64,000 bases of DNA from an uncultured Clostridia bacterium (lineage in GTDB: Bacteria > Bacillota > Clostridia > Oscillospirales > Acutalibacteraceae), in contig CALAUI010000026.1 in NCBI GenBank assembly GCA_937892115.1, forward strand, positions 85,995 through 149,994. Direction: 5' to 3'. This document shows, one piece after another, positions 33,698 through 41,390 of the stretch; positions within the stretch are counted from its first letter, which is position 1, and each line of letters opens with the position of its first letter. The translations under genes were made by a program, and so were the position numbers. Under the pieces are notes generated by a model. The model was not told the DNA's origin, made no database searches, and saw only the letters and a program-made list of their open reading frames with translations.

Positions 33698-34042
33698 TCA
33701 ATATCCTATCCTTTTATATTTGTCAAGTACGGGAACAATCTTTTCAAGGAAAAGCTCCTCGCCTATTGTGTTTATCTTAAAAAACATCGCCTGACTGCCG
33801 CCGGTGGTTATGGCGGTAACATATACTCTGTCGTTTGTCGCAAGATAACTGATGGTAAGGCCTACTCGGTTTTTACCCAGATAGCTGTATCTTTCGTATG
33901 CCCTTATAACGAGCTTGCCCGTACCGAAATCTGTAAAACTCGATTCCTCCTGAGTTGCGCTTATGCTTGATGTAACTGCATTCTCAACGTCGTTGACAAT
34001 CGAGGTAAGATTTCCGTGTAATACTGCTTCGTATTTTGCCAT
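33698..34042 (-). CDS. Small DUF6054-like protein
   Basis: 114 residues, soluble, no signal peptide. MAKYEAVLHGN..., VIRAYERYSYLGKNRVGLTISYLA and TTGGSQAMFFKINTIGEE resemble the DUF6054 family of Firmicutes, whose function is unknown. The start at 34042 follows GGAAGGATA; an upstream in-frame ATG would overlap dgkA. It sits 1 nt before dgkA's stop region and 1 nt ahead of era, so it is tightly coupled to the ribosome-maturation genes. Family name is from memory of the pattern and only moderately sure. Confidence 0.7.
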   Translation of the reverse strand: MAKYEAVLHGNLTSIVNDVENAVTSSISATQEESSFTDFGTGKLVIRAYERYSYLGKNRVGLTISYLATNDRVYVTAITTGGSQAMFFKINTIGEELFLEKIVPVLDKYKRIGY

Positions 34043-34043
34043 A

Positions 34044-34523
34044 TTATCCTTCCTTTCGTTTCTGAACGTAACCGGGGAGAAACACAAAAATAATGCTCAA
34101 CACTATGCTTAATGCCAACACCGCAAGCATAGCGGGATTTGCCTTGTAGTATTCAAACATCTTTCTGAATGCCTCGGGCTGATACATTATCACAAAGCCG
34201 GCAATAACGCTGAAAACCGCCGCAATCAGCACCGCACCCGCCGCGGCATCCTTTGCCTGCCCCGCAAGAGGATGAAAATCGGGCGAAGCAAGGTTGACCG
34301 CTCTTTCTATGGCGGTATTCACCGCTTCAAGGGAGAGTACAAGCCCGCACAGTGCAAGCAGAACGCCGTATTCCGCCTTGCTGATTTCAAAGAAATCATA
34401 TATCGTCAGATAGCAGAACATATATACTGCGATGCACAGATGAAATCGCATATTTCTTTCCTTTGCAAAGCAGAGAAAAACGCCTTTGCCTGCATACACG
34501 AAGCCCTTGAGAAACGCTTTCAT
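34044..34523 (-). CDS. dgkA: Undecaprenol/diacylglycerol kinase (DgkA family)
   Basis: 159 residues. A basic N-terminal helix, then three to four membrane helices with the family signature EAVNTAIERAVNL and AKDAAAGAVL, where the Glu, Asn and Asp residues bind ATP-Mg. In Gram-positive bacteria the enzyme phosphorylates undecaprenol for cell-wall lipid carriers. It has an extra C-terminal membrane helix (about 132-150). It overlaps ybeY by 4 nt, an arrangement common in Firmicutes. Confidence 0.92.
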   Translation of the reverse strand: MKAFLKGFVYAGKGVFLCFAKERNMRFHLCIAVYMFCYLTIYDFFEISKAEYGVLLALCGLVLSLEAVNTAIERAVNLASPDFHPLAGQAKDAAAGAVLIAAVFSVIAGFVIMYQPEAFRKMFEYYKANPAMLAVLALSIVLSIIFVFLPGYVQKRKEG

Positions 34524-35014
34524 CCTTTCACCTCCGGCTCACGGGTAAGACCGATTTTATTGAGGATTTCCTCCTGCTTTCTCATCATGGTCTTCTCCTC
34601 CTCGCCGCCGTTTACGTGGTCGTAGCCGAGCAGGTGAAGCATTGAATGTACCGTGAGGAAACCGATTTCCCGCTGAAGGGAATGACCATACTCCTCCGCC
34701 TGGGCAATCGCATGGGGAACGGAAATGACTATATCACCAAGCTCCTTGTCACCGGTAGCAAGGTTTATGTCATATTCGCCGTTTTCACCCAGAGGAAACG
34801 AAAGCACGTCGGTGGCTCTGTCAATATCACGGAATTCCTTATTGAGCCGTCTTATTCTTTCGTCATCGGTAAAGGTAACGCTGATTTCGGCAGTACCCTT
34901 GAATTTTTCATACGATAACGCCGCATTACAGCATTTGCGTACAAGCGGACGCACACCCGTGGGAATTGTAACCGTATCGTCCTTTGAAATGGTAACTGAT
35001 GCTTTACCGCTCAT
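34520..35014 (-). CDS. ybeY: Endoribonuclease YbeY
   Basis: 164 residues with the zinc-binding HSMLHLLGYDH motif (H-x3-H-x5-H) near 123-133. YbeY matures 16S rRNA 3' ends and acts in ribosome quality control. RRLNKEFRDIDRATDVLSFP is typical of the family. It overlaps phoH and dgkA by 4 nt each. Confidence 0.96.
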   Translation of the reverse strand: MSGKASVTISKDDTVTIPTGVRPLVRKCCNAALSYEKFKGTAEISVTFTDDERIRRLNKEFRDIDRATDVLSFPLGENGEYDINLATGDKELGDIVISVPHAIAQAEEYGHSLQREIGFLTVHSMLHLLGYDHVNGGEEEKTMMRKQEEILNKIGLTREPEVKG

Positions 35015-35976
35015 TTTCTGTTTTTCTCCTCTTCGTTTCTTTCGTATGCCTTGATGATATCCTGGACGAGTCTGTGACGGACAACATCCTTTTCGCTGAA
35101 TTTTGAAATAGCGATATCATCTATGTTTTTAAGTATTCTCATTGCCTCTTTAAGTCCCGACCGCTTGCCGTCGGGAAGGTCAATCTGCGTAACGTCACCG
35201 GTTACCACCATTTTGGAATTGAAGCCCAGACGGGTAAGGAACATTTTCATCTGCTCCGTGGTGGTATTCTGCGCTTCGTCAAGGATAATGAAACTGTCAT
35301 CAAGAGTGCGGCCTCTCATATATGCAAGGGGAGCGACCTCAATATCTCCCCTCTCCTGATGCTTCTGAAAATTCTCCGCTCCGAGCATATCAAAAAGAGC
35401 ATCATACAAAGGTCTGAGATACGGGTCAACCTTCTGCTGTAAATCGCCGGGAAGGAAGCCGAGCTTTTCGCCTGCCTCAACGGCGGGTCTTGTAAGTATA
35501 ATTCTGTTGACTTCCTTCGCTCTGAAAGCGGTTACCGCCATTGCCACCGCAAGATAGGTTTTACCCGTACCCGCAGGTCCGACACCCAGAGTGATGGTAT
35601 TGCGACGGATATTTTCAATGTATTTTTTCTGACCGAGAGTCTTGGGCTTGATGGGTTTTCCCTTTGAGGAAATGCAGACACAGTCGGCGGTCATTTCCTC
35701 AAGCTTATCCTCATTGCCTTCATTCACAAGGGATAGCACATATCTGACGTTCTGGTCGCTGAGGGATTCACCTCTGTTGATAAGAGTAAGCAAACCGTTG
35801 ACAGCCCTGACACCCTTCGCAACGTTTTCCGCTTCACCAACTACTTTAAGCTCTGAGCCGCGGCTGATAACGGAAACGGAAAATTCCTTTTCAATCAGCT
35901 TTATATTTTCATCAAAGGAGCCGAAAAGACTTACCGCCTGCTCCATTCTGTCCACATTGATAATCTGCTCAAACAT
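35011..35976 (-). CDS. phoH: PhoH-family ATPase (PhoL type)
   Basis: 321 residues. The N-terminal KH-like part is followed by the PhoH ATPase with Walker A GPAGTGKTYL (about 133-142), PAVEAGEKLGFLPGDL and Walker B FIILDEAQN. It is linked to RNA metabolism and nearly always precedes ybeY. It is the first gene of the long leftward operon; the promoter lies 36 nt upstream of its start. Confidence 0.95.
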   Translation of the reverse strand: MFEQIINVDRMEQAVSLFGSFDENIKLIEKEFSVSVISRGSELKVVGEAENVAKGVRAVNGLLTLINRGESLSDQNVRYVLSLVNEGNEDKLEEMTADCVCISSKGKPIKPKTLGQKKYIENIRRNTITLGVGPAGTGKTYLAVAMAVTAFRAKEVNRIILTRPAVEAGEKLGFLPGDLQQKVDPYLRPLYDALFDMLGAENFQKHQERGDIEVAPLAYMRGRTLDDSFIILDEAQNTTTEQMKMFLTRLGFNSKMVVTGDVTQIDLPDGKRSGLKEAMRILKNIDDIAISKFSEKDVVRHRLVQDIIKAYERNEEEKNRK

Positions 35977-36011
35977 AAGGTCACCCCGTAATGCTCAATC
36001 TTTAATAAATT

Positions 36012-36040
36012 ATTATATCACAAGGATTTTTTTATGTCAC
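36012..36040 (-). promoter_or_regulatory. Promoter of the phoH-ybeY-era operon
   Basis: Minus strand GTGACA (36040-36035), 17-nt spacer, TATAAT (36017-36012). Confidence 0.6.
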
Positions 36041-36092
36041 TATAATAAATATATTTTTTATGCATCGGGTATATTTCATTACTCCGCAAAGA

Positions 36093-36126
36093 GAAAAAGT
36101 GCTCTCCGTACGGGAAAGCACTTTTT
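36093..36126 (-). terminator. Terminator after the SGNH hydrolase gene
   Basis: AAAAAGTGCT and AGCACTTTTT flank a 13-nt apical part with CTCC/GGGA complementarity. It ends the leftward gene at 36136 and insulates the phoH promoter behind it. Confidence 0.7.
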
Positions 36127-36135
36127 GCTTTGTTT

Positions 36136-36930
36136 CTATTGACCGTTGATTATTCCCGTAACCAGACCCGGCTTCAGGCCCAGATACACGATGATTTTTT
36201 CACGGATAACGGGAGTCCACCAATCACGGTAACCTGCTCTGGTGGGATGAATAGCATCCGCCATATAAAGCTTCAGGTCTTCATCGCTGACCTTACACAT
36301 TTCCTTATCGTTGAAAAGATCAATTACGCCGATATGCCACTTCACCTGAATTTCACGCAGAAGGAAAATCATATCCTCATATTCCGTATTGTCAAACACG
36401 GTATTCGTGTAAAACATTACGGGACAGTCCCAGGTATCCTTTGCGTAGGATATTATGTATTCAACGGCGCCCGCAACGGTATGAGTATCAAACTTTTCAC
36501 GGTCAAAGGATGCCGATACCTTACCGAGTGACTTGCTCCGGGTAGCATCGTTGGTGGAAAGCTGACAGACGAAAAGGTCCGGCTTAAGGGCGGTATCTAT
36601 TTTTTTCATTCTTGATATGTAACTGTCGCTCTTGTCATCAACGAGTGTTGTGCCGGACTTTGCCTCCTTGACGGCAGTTATACCGTCCTGCTTTACGAGG
36701 AAATCCACAAAGGATTCCCCGAGTGAACGGGCTCCGTAGGTTACGGAGCTGCCGAGGAAAATAACGGTCTTTCCTTTAAGCGGGCTGTCCGCGGCTTCCG
36801 TCTTTTTCACGCTGTAATCCGCTCCGTTTCCTTTACAGTAAAATCCGAGTTGTCCCAATCCGTATCCCGCCGATGCGATGACACATACCGCAAGAATACA
36901 TATCAGAATTCTGAATATAATCTTTTTCAT
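36136..36930 (-). CDS. Exported SGNH/GDSL-family hydrolase
   Basis: 264 residues. One N-terminal membrane segment (about 5-25) anchors or exports it. The hydrolase has the block I serine in IFLGSSVTYG (about 55-64), the Asn block in QLSTNDATRS and the catalytic Asp-His in MADAIHPTRAGY. SGNH enzymes deacetylate or de-esterify glycans and lipids. It follows the GPH-type transporter after 3 nt and probably shares its operon. Substrate unknown; a carbohydrate esterase is plausible beside a sugar symporter. Confidence 0.85.
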   Translation of the reverse strand: MKKIIFRILICILAVCVIASAGYGLGQLGFYCKGNGADYSVKKTEAADSPLKGKTVIFLGSSVTYGARSLGESFVDFLVKQDGITAVKEAKSGTTLVDDKSDSYISRMKKIDTALKPDLFVCQLSTNDATRSKSLGKVSASFDREKFDTHTVAGAVEYIISYAKDTWDCPVMFYTNTVFDNTEYEDMIFLLREIQVKWHIGVIDLFNDKEMCKVSDEDLKLYMADAIHPTRAGYRDWWTPVIREKIIVYLGLKPGLVTGIINGQ

Positions 36931-36933
36931 GGC

Positions 36934-38424
36934 TTATGACTGAGTTGCAGCATCCACTGCCCTTACCTCACGCATTTTTTCAAGCTCTTTAAGAATGCCG
37001 TCCTTCTTCCTGCCCGTGTAATTATCAAACAGATACGAGCCGGATGCAAGGAAGTTGCCTACTACACCGCAGAGGGTGAACATAAGGAAAATACCCTTGA
37101 GCGCACCCGTTGTCTGTGTAACAGCTTCGCCGGCGCTTGCACTCTTATAGCCGATTTTCTGGAAAGCAATATTGTAGAAATTCGTTCTGATGAGATTAAA
37201 TACGTTGCCGAAAACGCTCTGTGCCGCACTGACAAGACCTTCACTTCTGATGGGAGTACCGAAGGTCTTTTCCGAATACCATTCCATATAGTCGGTAGCG
37301 TCACCCACGATGATTTTCTTTGATGCTGAAATCGCGTTGTTGGGCATACCCGCAAGGCCTATCATAACGCCGATGAGCCATTTGTATTTACGTATCTTGT
37401 TTACGTTGAATTTAATCGCAAACAGTGACATAAGTGTATAGAAAAATCCCGTATATGCGAAGCCGCCGCAGAGAATGGTACGCGCGGAGAATTTCCTGCC
37501 GAGTACGGGAACGGCACCCAGACCGACGTATGAAAGCACACCGCTGACTGCATCGATTGCGACCTTCATCTTATAGAGACCGAATACGTCGCGGTACATA
37601 TAGTTGAGAAGCTTGTAGGAAAGTTGTCTTATCTGCTCAAAGAAGGTTGCAAGTTCAAGAATGATGAATGAGCGGCAGTGGAGAAGCGTTGAGATAGTCT
37701 GTCTGTCCCAGACGATTGCCGCCTTTTCGGGCTTCTTGACGACCTTGAGCTTTTCTTCAAGGGTGAAATAAGGCGCAAGCATCGTCGCCAGACCGAGGAC
37801 TCCGAAAATAAGCGCGCAGATGAAATAAAGCTGCTTCTGTCTTGTGGGATCCTTTGAGGTCTCTACGATAACGGGAATCACCCAGCCGGGACACATTGAA
37901 CCGAGGGATGCCGCAAGGGTAGCCACAGTGTAGAAATTCTTACGGTCGTTGGCGTTGTTGGTCATTCGAAGTGAAAGAGTATTCAGCGAAAGGTCGTAGA
38001 ACGTATCAACCGTCTTGAATATCAGCTTGAAAACGAGGAACCAGATAAAATTCCTGATGGGATCAGCTGAGGGAACGATGAAAAGCAGCAGTGAAGCAAT
38101 CGTAAAGGGAAGGGGCATCGTACCCGTCAGAATTTTTGAGGGCGTTTTTTTGCCGGGACGGGCGGGAGTATCAAGGATAGAGCCCGCAACAGGCGGCGTG
38201 ATAAAGCCCAGGAACATGAGTATGTTTTCAATTATGGTGATGAGATAAAAATCCTTTTCGGCGAACATATACGTTCTGATGAATATGTCGTCAAAGGTAT
38301 CAATACTGTCCTGACCCATTGCGTTGCCGAAAATACCGCCGGCATAACCTAACTGCTCCTTTATGGTAAAGGACGGGTTATTCTTTATGGGATCGATAAA
38401 TCTGTTTATCTTTTCCTTAATCAT
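36934..38424 (-). CDS. GPH/MFS-type transporter
   Basis: 496 residues with about 12 hydrophobic segments. KEQLGYAGGIFGNAMGQ near the N-terminus, the truncated TPPVAGSILDTPARPGKKTP loop and YMEWYSEKTFGTPIRSEGLVSAAQSV near the C-terminal half resemble GPH symporters of uncultured Clostridia. The start at 38424 follows AAGGAGG; an upstream in-frame ATG lies within the promoter. Solute unknown, perhaps a glycoside used with the SGNH hydrolase. Confidence 0.78.
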   Translation of the reverse strand: MIKEKINRFIDPIKNNPSFTIKEQLGYAGGIFGNAMGQDSIDTFDDIFIRTYMFAEKDFYLITIIENILMFLGFITPPVAGSILDTPARPGKKTPSKILTGTMPLPFTIASLLLFIVPSADPIRNFIWFLVFKLIFKTVDTFYDLSLNTLSLRMTNNANDRKNFYTVATLAASLGSMCPGWVIPVIVETSKDPTRQKQLYFICALIFGVLGLATMLAPYFTLEEKLKVVKKPEKAAIVWDRQTISTLLHCRSFIILELATFFEQIRQLSYKLLNYMYRDVFGLYKMKVAIDAVSGVLSYVGLGAVPVLGRKFSARTILCGGFAYTGFFYTLMSLFAIKFNVNKIRKYKWLIGVMIGLAGMPNNAISASKKIIVGDATDYMEWYSEKTFGTPIRSEGLVSAAQSVFGNVFNLIRTNFYNIAFQKIGYKSASAGEAVTQTTGALKGIFLMFTLCGVVGNFLASGSYLFDNYTGRKKDGILKELEKMREVRAVDAATQS

Positions 38425-38459
38425 TTTTTGCCTCCTTCTGACCAATTCAAACTAATTAA

Positions 38460-38488
38460 AATATACACTATACTCGGCCTTATTTCAA
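38460..38488 (-). promoter_or_regulatory. Promoter of the transporter-SGNH unit
   Basis: Minus strand TTGAAA (38488-38483), 17-nt spacer, TATATT (38465-38460). Confidence 0.5.
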
Positions 38489-38562
38489 CACTTTTTACAA
38501 ATGTTGCAAATGAATATTGTACATAATAAAATTTCTTTTTCCTTTATTTTCATCGCTCGGTA

Positions 38563-38577
38563 TGGTATAATATACCA
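38563..38577 (+). promoter_or_regulatory. Inverted repeat over the -10 of the phosphoesterase gene
   Basis: TGGTAT (38563-38568) and ATACCA (38572-38577) are exact inverted repeats across a TATAAT -10 (38566-38571), 23 nt before the coding ATG. A repressor operator is possible, but the AT-rich core could be chance. Confidence 0.35.
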
Positions 38578-38599
38578 AATTTTTACAGGAGGTGCAGTT

Positions 38600-39733
38600 A
38601 TGGCAATCGTTAAACTGTGCATTACTTTTTTACTTTCAATCACTCAGATGCTGGCTCCTCTGTTCTCATTTATGGCAGGCGGCATCGACAAGAATTTTGA
38701 AGACTGGTCAAAGGACGACAAATTCGAGAGAAGCTATTGCTTCGAAATAGAAAAAGACCCCGATAAAGATTTCAAGGTTCTCAACCTTACCGACATTCAG
38801 CTGAGCCCCGACCTTGTCTTCAGCGAGAAGGGTGAATTTTCCAAAAGACTCATCGACAGTCTCATTAAGGAAACTCAACCCGACCTCATCACTCTTACCG
38901 GCGACAACTCCACAAGTCTTGTAGGTTACCTCAGACTTATCGAGGTGCTTGATTCCTACGGTATCCCCTGGGCTCCCGTAATGGGCAACCACGACGGCGG
39001 CAACGGCAACAAGCTCCAGGAAGCATGGGATTCATACCATCTTGAGAAATCCGAAAACTGTCTGTTCAAGTTCGGCCCCAAGGATATGGGCTACGGTAAC
39101 TACATCATCAATATTACCGAAAACGGCAAAATCGTTCACTCCCTGTTCATGATGGATACCCATTCAGGTGCCGGCGACACCGAAGCAAGCAAAATCAATG
39201 CGGGCAAAAAGGAAGACGGCTCATACAGCTACGGATATGACCACCTCTGGGCAAATCAGATTGAATGGTACAAGTGGGCTGTAAACGGCATTAAGGAAAT
39301 TGCAGGCGAAACCGTTGAAAGCACGGTATATTTCCACATTCCCGTATGCGAATATCAAAATGCAAAGGCACTTTACACCGACCCCGTTGAAATCGGAAAA
39401 AACGATGAAGGCAAGCCCGTATACAAGTACGTTGCCAAGGACGGCATCGGTGCTTTCGGTGAGCTTCGTGAGGGCATCTGCTCCCCCGAAGGCAATAACG
39501 GTTTCTTCACGACCTGCGTTGAGCTTGGCTCAACAAAGACAATGGTTGCAGGTCACGACCACGTAAACAGTCTCTGTGTAAACTATCAGGGCATCAACCT
39601 CTGCTACGGTCTCAAGAGCGGTCAGGGTTCATACTATGATGACGACTGCCTGGGCGGCTCCGTTCTTTCAGTCAATTCAGACGGTAACGCTTCCTTTGAG
39701 CATCATTTCTACTCGGAAAGCGAACCCGTATAA
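38600..39733 (+). CDS. Exported calcineurin-like metallophosphoesterase
   Basis: 377 residues. A hydrophobic N-terminus (about 1-28) suggests export. Metal-site motifs are LNLTDIQLS, TLTGDNS, MGNHDGG, YFHIPVCEY and AGHDHVNS; the first motif is D-x-Q instead of D-x-H. The start at 38600 follows CAGGAGGTG, clearly better than an in-frame ATG upstream. It is followed 11 nt later by an exported PHP-domain protein, so two different phosphoesterase folds share a transcript. Substrate unknown. Confidence 0.82.
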   Translation: MAIVKLCITFLLSITQMLAPLFSFMAGGIDKNFEDWSKDDKFERSYCFEIEKDPDKDFKVLNLTDIQLSPDLVFSEKGEFSKRLIDSLIKETQPDLITLTGDNSTSLVGYLRLIEVLDSYGIPWAPVMGNHDGGNGNKLQEAWDSYHLEKSENCLFKFGPKDMGYGNYIINITENGKIVHSLFMMDTHSGAGDTEASKINAGKKEDGSYSYGYDHLWANQIEWYKWAVNGIKEIAGETVESTVYFHIPVCEYQNAKALYTDPVEIGKNDEGKPVYKYVAKDGIGAFGELREGICSPEGNNGFFTTCVELGSTKTMVAGHDHVNSLCVNYQGINLCYGLKSGQGSYYDDDCLGGSVLSVNSDGNASFEHHFYSESEPV

Positions 39734-39744
39734 AGTAAAACGGT

Positions 39745-41277
39745 ATGAAAAAAGTATTGTCGGTACTGCTCAGTACCATTCTCATTCTTCAGGTATTCGG
39801 TCTGTGCCTAAGTGTTTCGGCTGACGAAACCGAATACACGATTTCAAATCCTTACGAAGACGTGGACTGGAGTACCTGGAAGGGCTATAAAGCTCAACTT
39901 CACTGTCACACCAACGCCTCGGACGGTTTTCAGACGATAGGCGAAGCCCTTGAAGATTATTACGCTCTTGACTACGACATCGTTGCGATAACCGATCACG
40001 GCACGACAAACGAGGGTTGGGACAAAGCACCCCAGACAGTTCCCATTATGAGAGAAATCAAAAAGGAACGCTCCGGCGGTGCAAAAAATCCCATAATACC
40101 CCTTACCCCTCAGGAATATTCCGATTACAAAAACGGCAGTGCAAAAAGCTCATCCTTCACCTATGAAGAAAACGGTGAGATTATTGACACGGAACATTCA
40201 AGGACACATTCAAACGGTATGCTTGACGTTTACGGCGGCAACGAGCTGAATATGGCCACCCCCGTATGTGACTGTCACCTTACCTGCTACTGGTCCGACT
40301 ACGGCCGCGGATATGCCGGAGTTTACGGCGATTACGAAACTCCCGCAAAGGAAGTCAACAGAGACGGCGGCGTCACCATGCTGGCTCATATCGGCGAATA
40401 CGTTTATCCCGATAAGGATTCGGCAGACCACGTAAGCAAGCCCGTTGACGAATATTTCGTAAATAAATTCGCAAGGATATTCCTTGATAATCCCGGCTCC
40501 TGCGTTGGAATGGGTATCAACTCGGCAACGGATGCACACACCCGCTGTGATAGAATACTCTATGACCAGATACTGATGAAGACGATTCCCAACGGCGTTA
40601 CTCCCTGGGCATTCTGCTTTTCCGATTCCCATTCACAGACCTCAATCAACGATGCGTACGTATACTGCTATATGCCGGAGCTGACACAGGATGCTCTGAG
40701 AAGCTGTATGTCAAACGGTCAGCTCTTTGCGGTTTCCCATTTTTCAAACGGTTTTGAGCTGAACGGTATGCAGGAAATGGTCGGCTATGACGACAAGCCC
40801 GAAAACAGAAGATGGTACGATAACGACACTCCCCTTGTAACAAAGGTGGAGGTTGACGAAGAAACCGATACCATCAAAGTATGGGGCGAGAATTTCAGCT
40901 ATATCACCTGGGTTTCCGCAGGCAACGTAATCCTCAGGGAAACAGATATTACCGACGGTTACGCGGAGCTGAAACTCAACAGTGACGAATTACTTGACGA
41001 TCCTTATATGTTCGTTCGTTTCTACATCACCGGGGATAACGGTATCTGCTATTCGCAGCCCTTCACAATCAGAAGAAACAACGAAGTATTTGAAAAGGTC
41101 AGCGTGCCCAAAACACATGACCTGCCCGCATTCCTCAGAGGACTTGTCACCTTCCTTGACTGGACGGTATTCAAGTTCAATCCCGTAATATGGATATTCA
41201 AATATTTCGCACTTGGCTACAATCCCATTACACAGATATTTGATTCTGTGGGAGAAGTATTCAGATACGGCTTCTGA
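39745..41277 (+). CDS. Exported PHP-domain metal hydrolase (first copy)
   Basis: 510 residues. A Sec signal (MKKVLSVLLSTILILQVFG..., cleavage near SVSA-DE, about 27) leads to NPYEDVDW and a PHP domain: QLHCHTNASDG (about 52-62), AITDHGTT, GGNELN, CHLTCYW, MLAHIGEY and SDSHSQT. These His/Asp residues form the trinuclear metal site of PHP phosphoesterases. A beta-rich stretch follows, then a C-terminal hydrophobic/basic tail (about 464-510). It shares the NPYEDV prefix with another exported PHP protein nearby. Substrate unknown. Confidence 0.82.
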   Translation: MKKVLSVLLSTILILQVFGLCLSVSADETEYTISNPYEDVDWSTWKGYKAQLHCHTNASDGFQTIGEALEDYYALDYDIVAITDHGTTNEGWDKAPQTVPIMREIKKERSGGAKNPIIPLTPQEYSDYKNGSAKSSSFTYEENGEIIDTEHSRTHSNGMLDVYGGNELNMATPVCDCHLTCYWSDYGRGYAGVYGDYETPAKEVNRDGGVTMLAHIGEYVYPDKDSADHVSKPVDEYFVNKFARIFLDNPGSCVGMGINSATDAHTRCDRILYDQILMKTIPNGVTPWAFCFSDSHSQTSINDAYVYCYMPELTQDALRSCMSNGQLFAVSHFSNGFELNGMQEMVGYDDKPENRRWYDNDTPLVTKVEVDEETDTIKVWGENFSYITWVSAGNVILRETDITDGYAELKLNSDELLDDPYMFVRFYITGDNGICYSQPFTIRRNNEVFEKVSVPKTHDLPAFLRGLVTFLDWTVFKFNPVIWIFKYFALGYNPITQIFDSVGEVFRYGF

Positions 41278-41292
41278 CAAATAAAACTTCAG

Positions 41293-41332
41293 GAAGAATT
41301 TTCGTGTAAAAGCGGAAATTCTTCTTTTGTTT
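41293..41332 (+). terminator. Terminator after the PHP gene
   Basis: GAAGAATTT (41293-41301) pairs with AAATTCTTC (41316-41324), inner bases TCG/CGG extend it, then TTTTGTTTG. Confidence 0.65.
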
Positions 41333-41374
41333 GTTGCGTATTTCCCGCGTTGATGATAAACTGTATTTATCATC
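41331..41374 (+). promoter_or_regulatory. Promoter with operator-like inverted repeat of the beta-galactosidase gene
   Basis: GATGATAAA (41352-41360) and TTTATCATC (41366-41374) are perfect 9-bp inverted repeats around CTGTA, 2 nt before the AAAGGAGG RBS. A possible -10 (GATAAA, 41355-41360) lies inside the left arm, with TTGTTG 18 nt upstream (41331-41336). The arms could be a repressor site or an mRNA hairpin by the RBS. Confidence 0.5.
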
Positions 41375-41390
41375 TTAAAGGAGGCAGATT

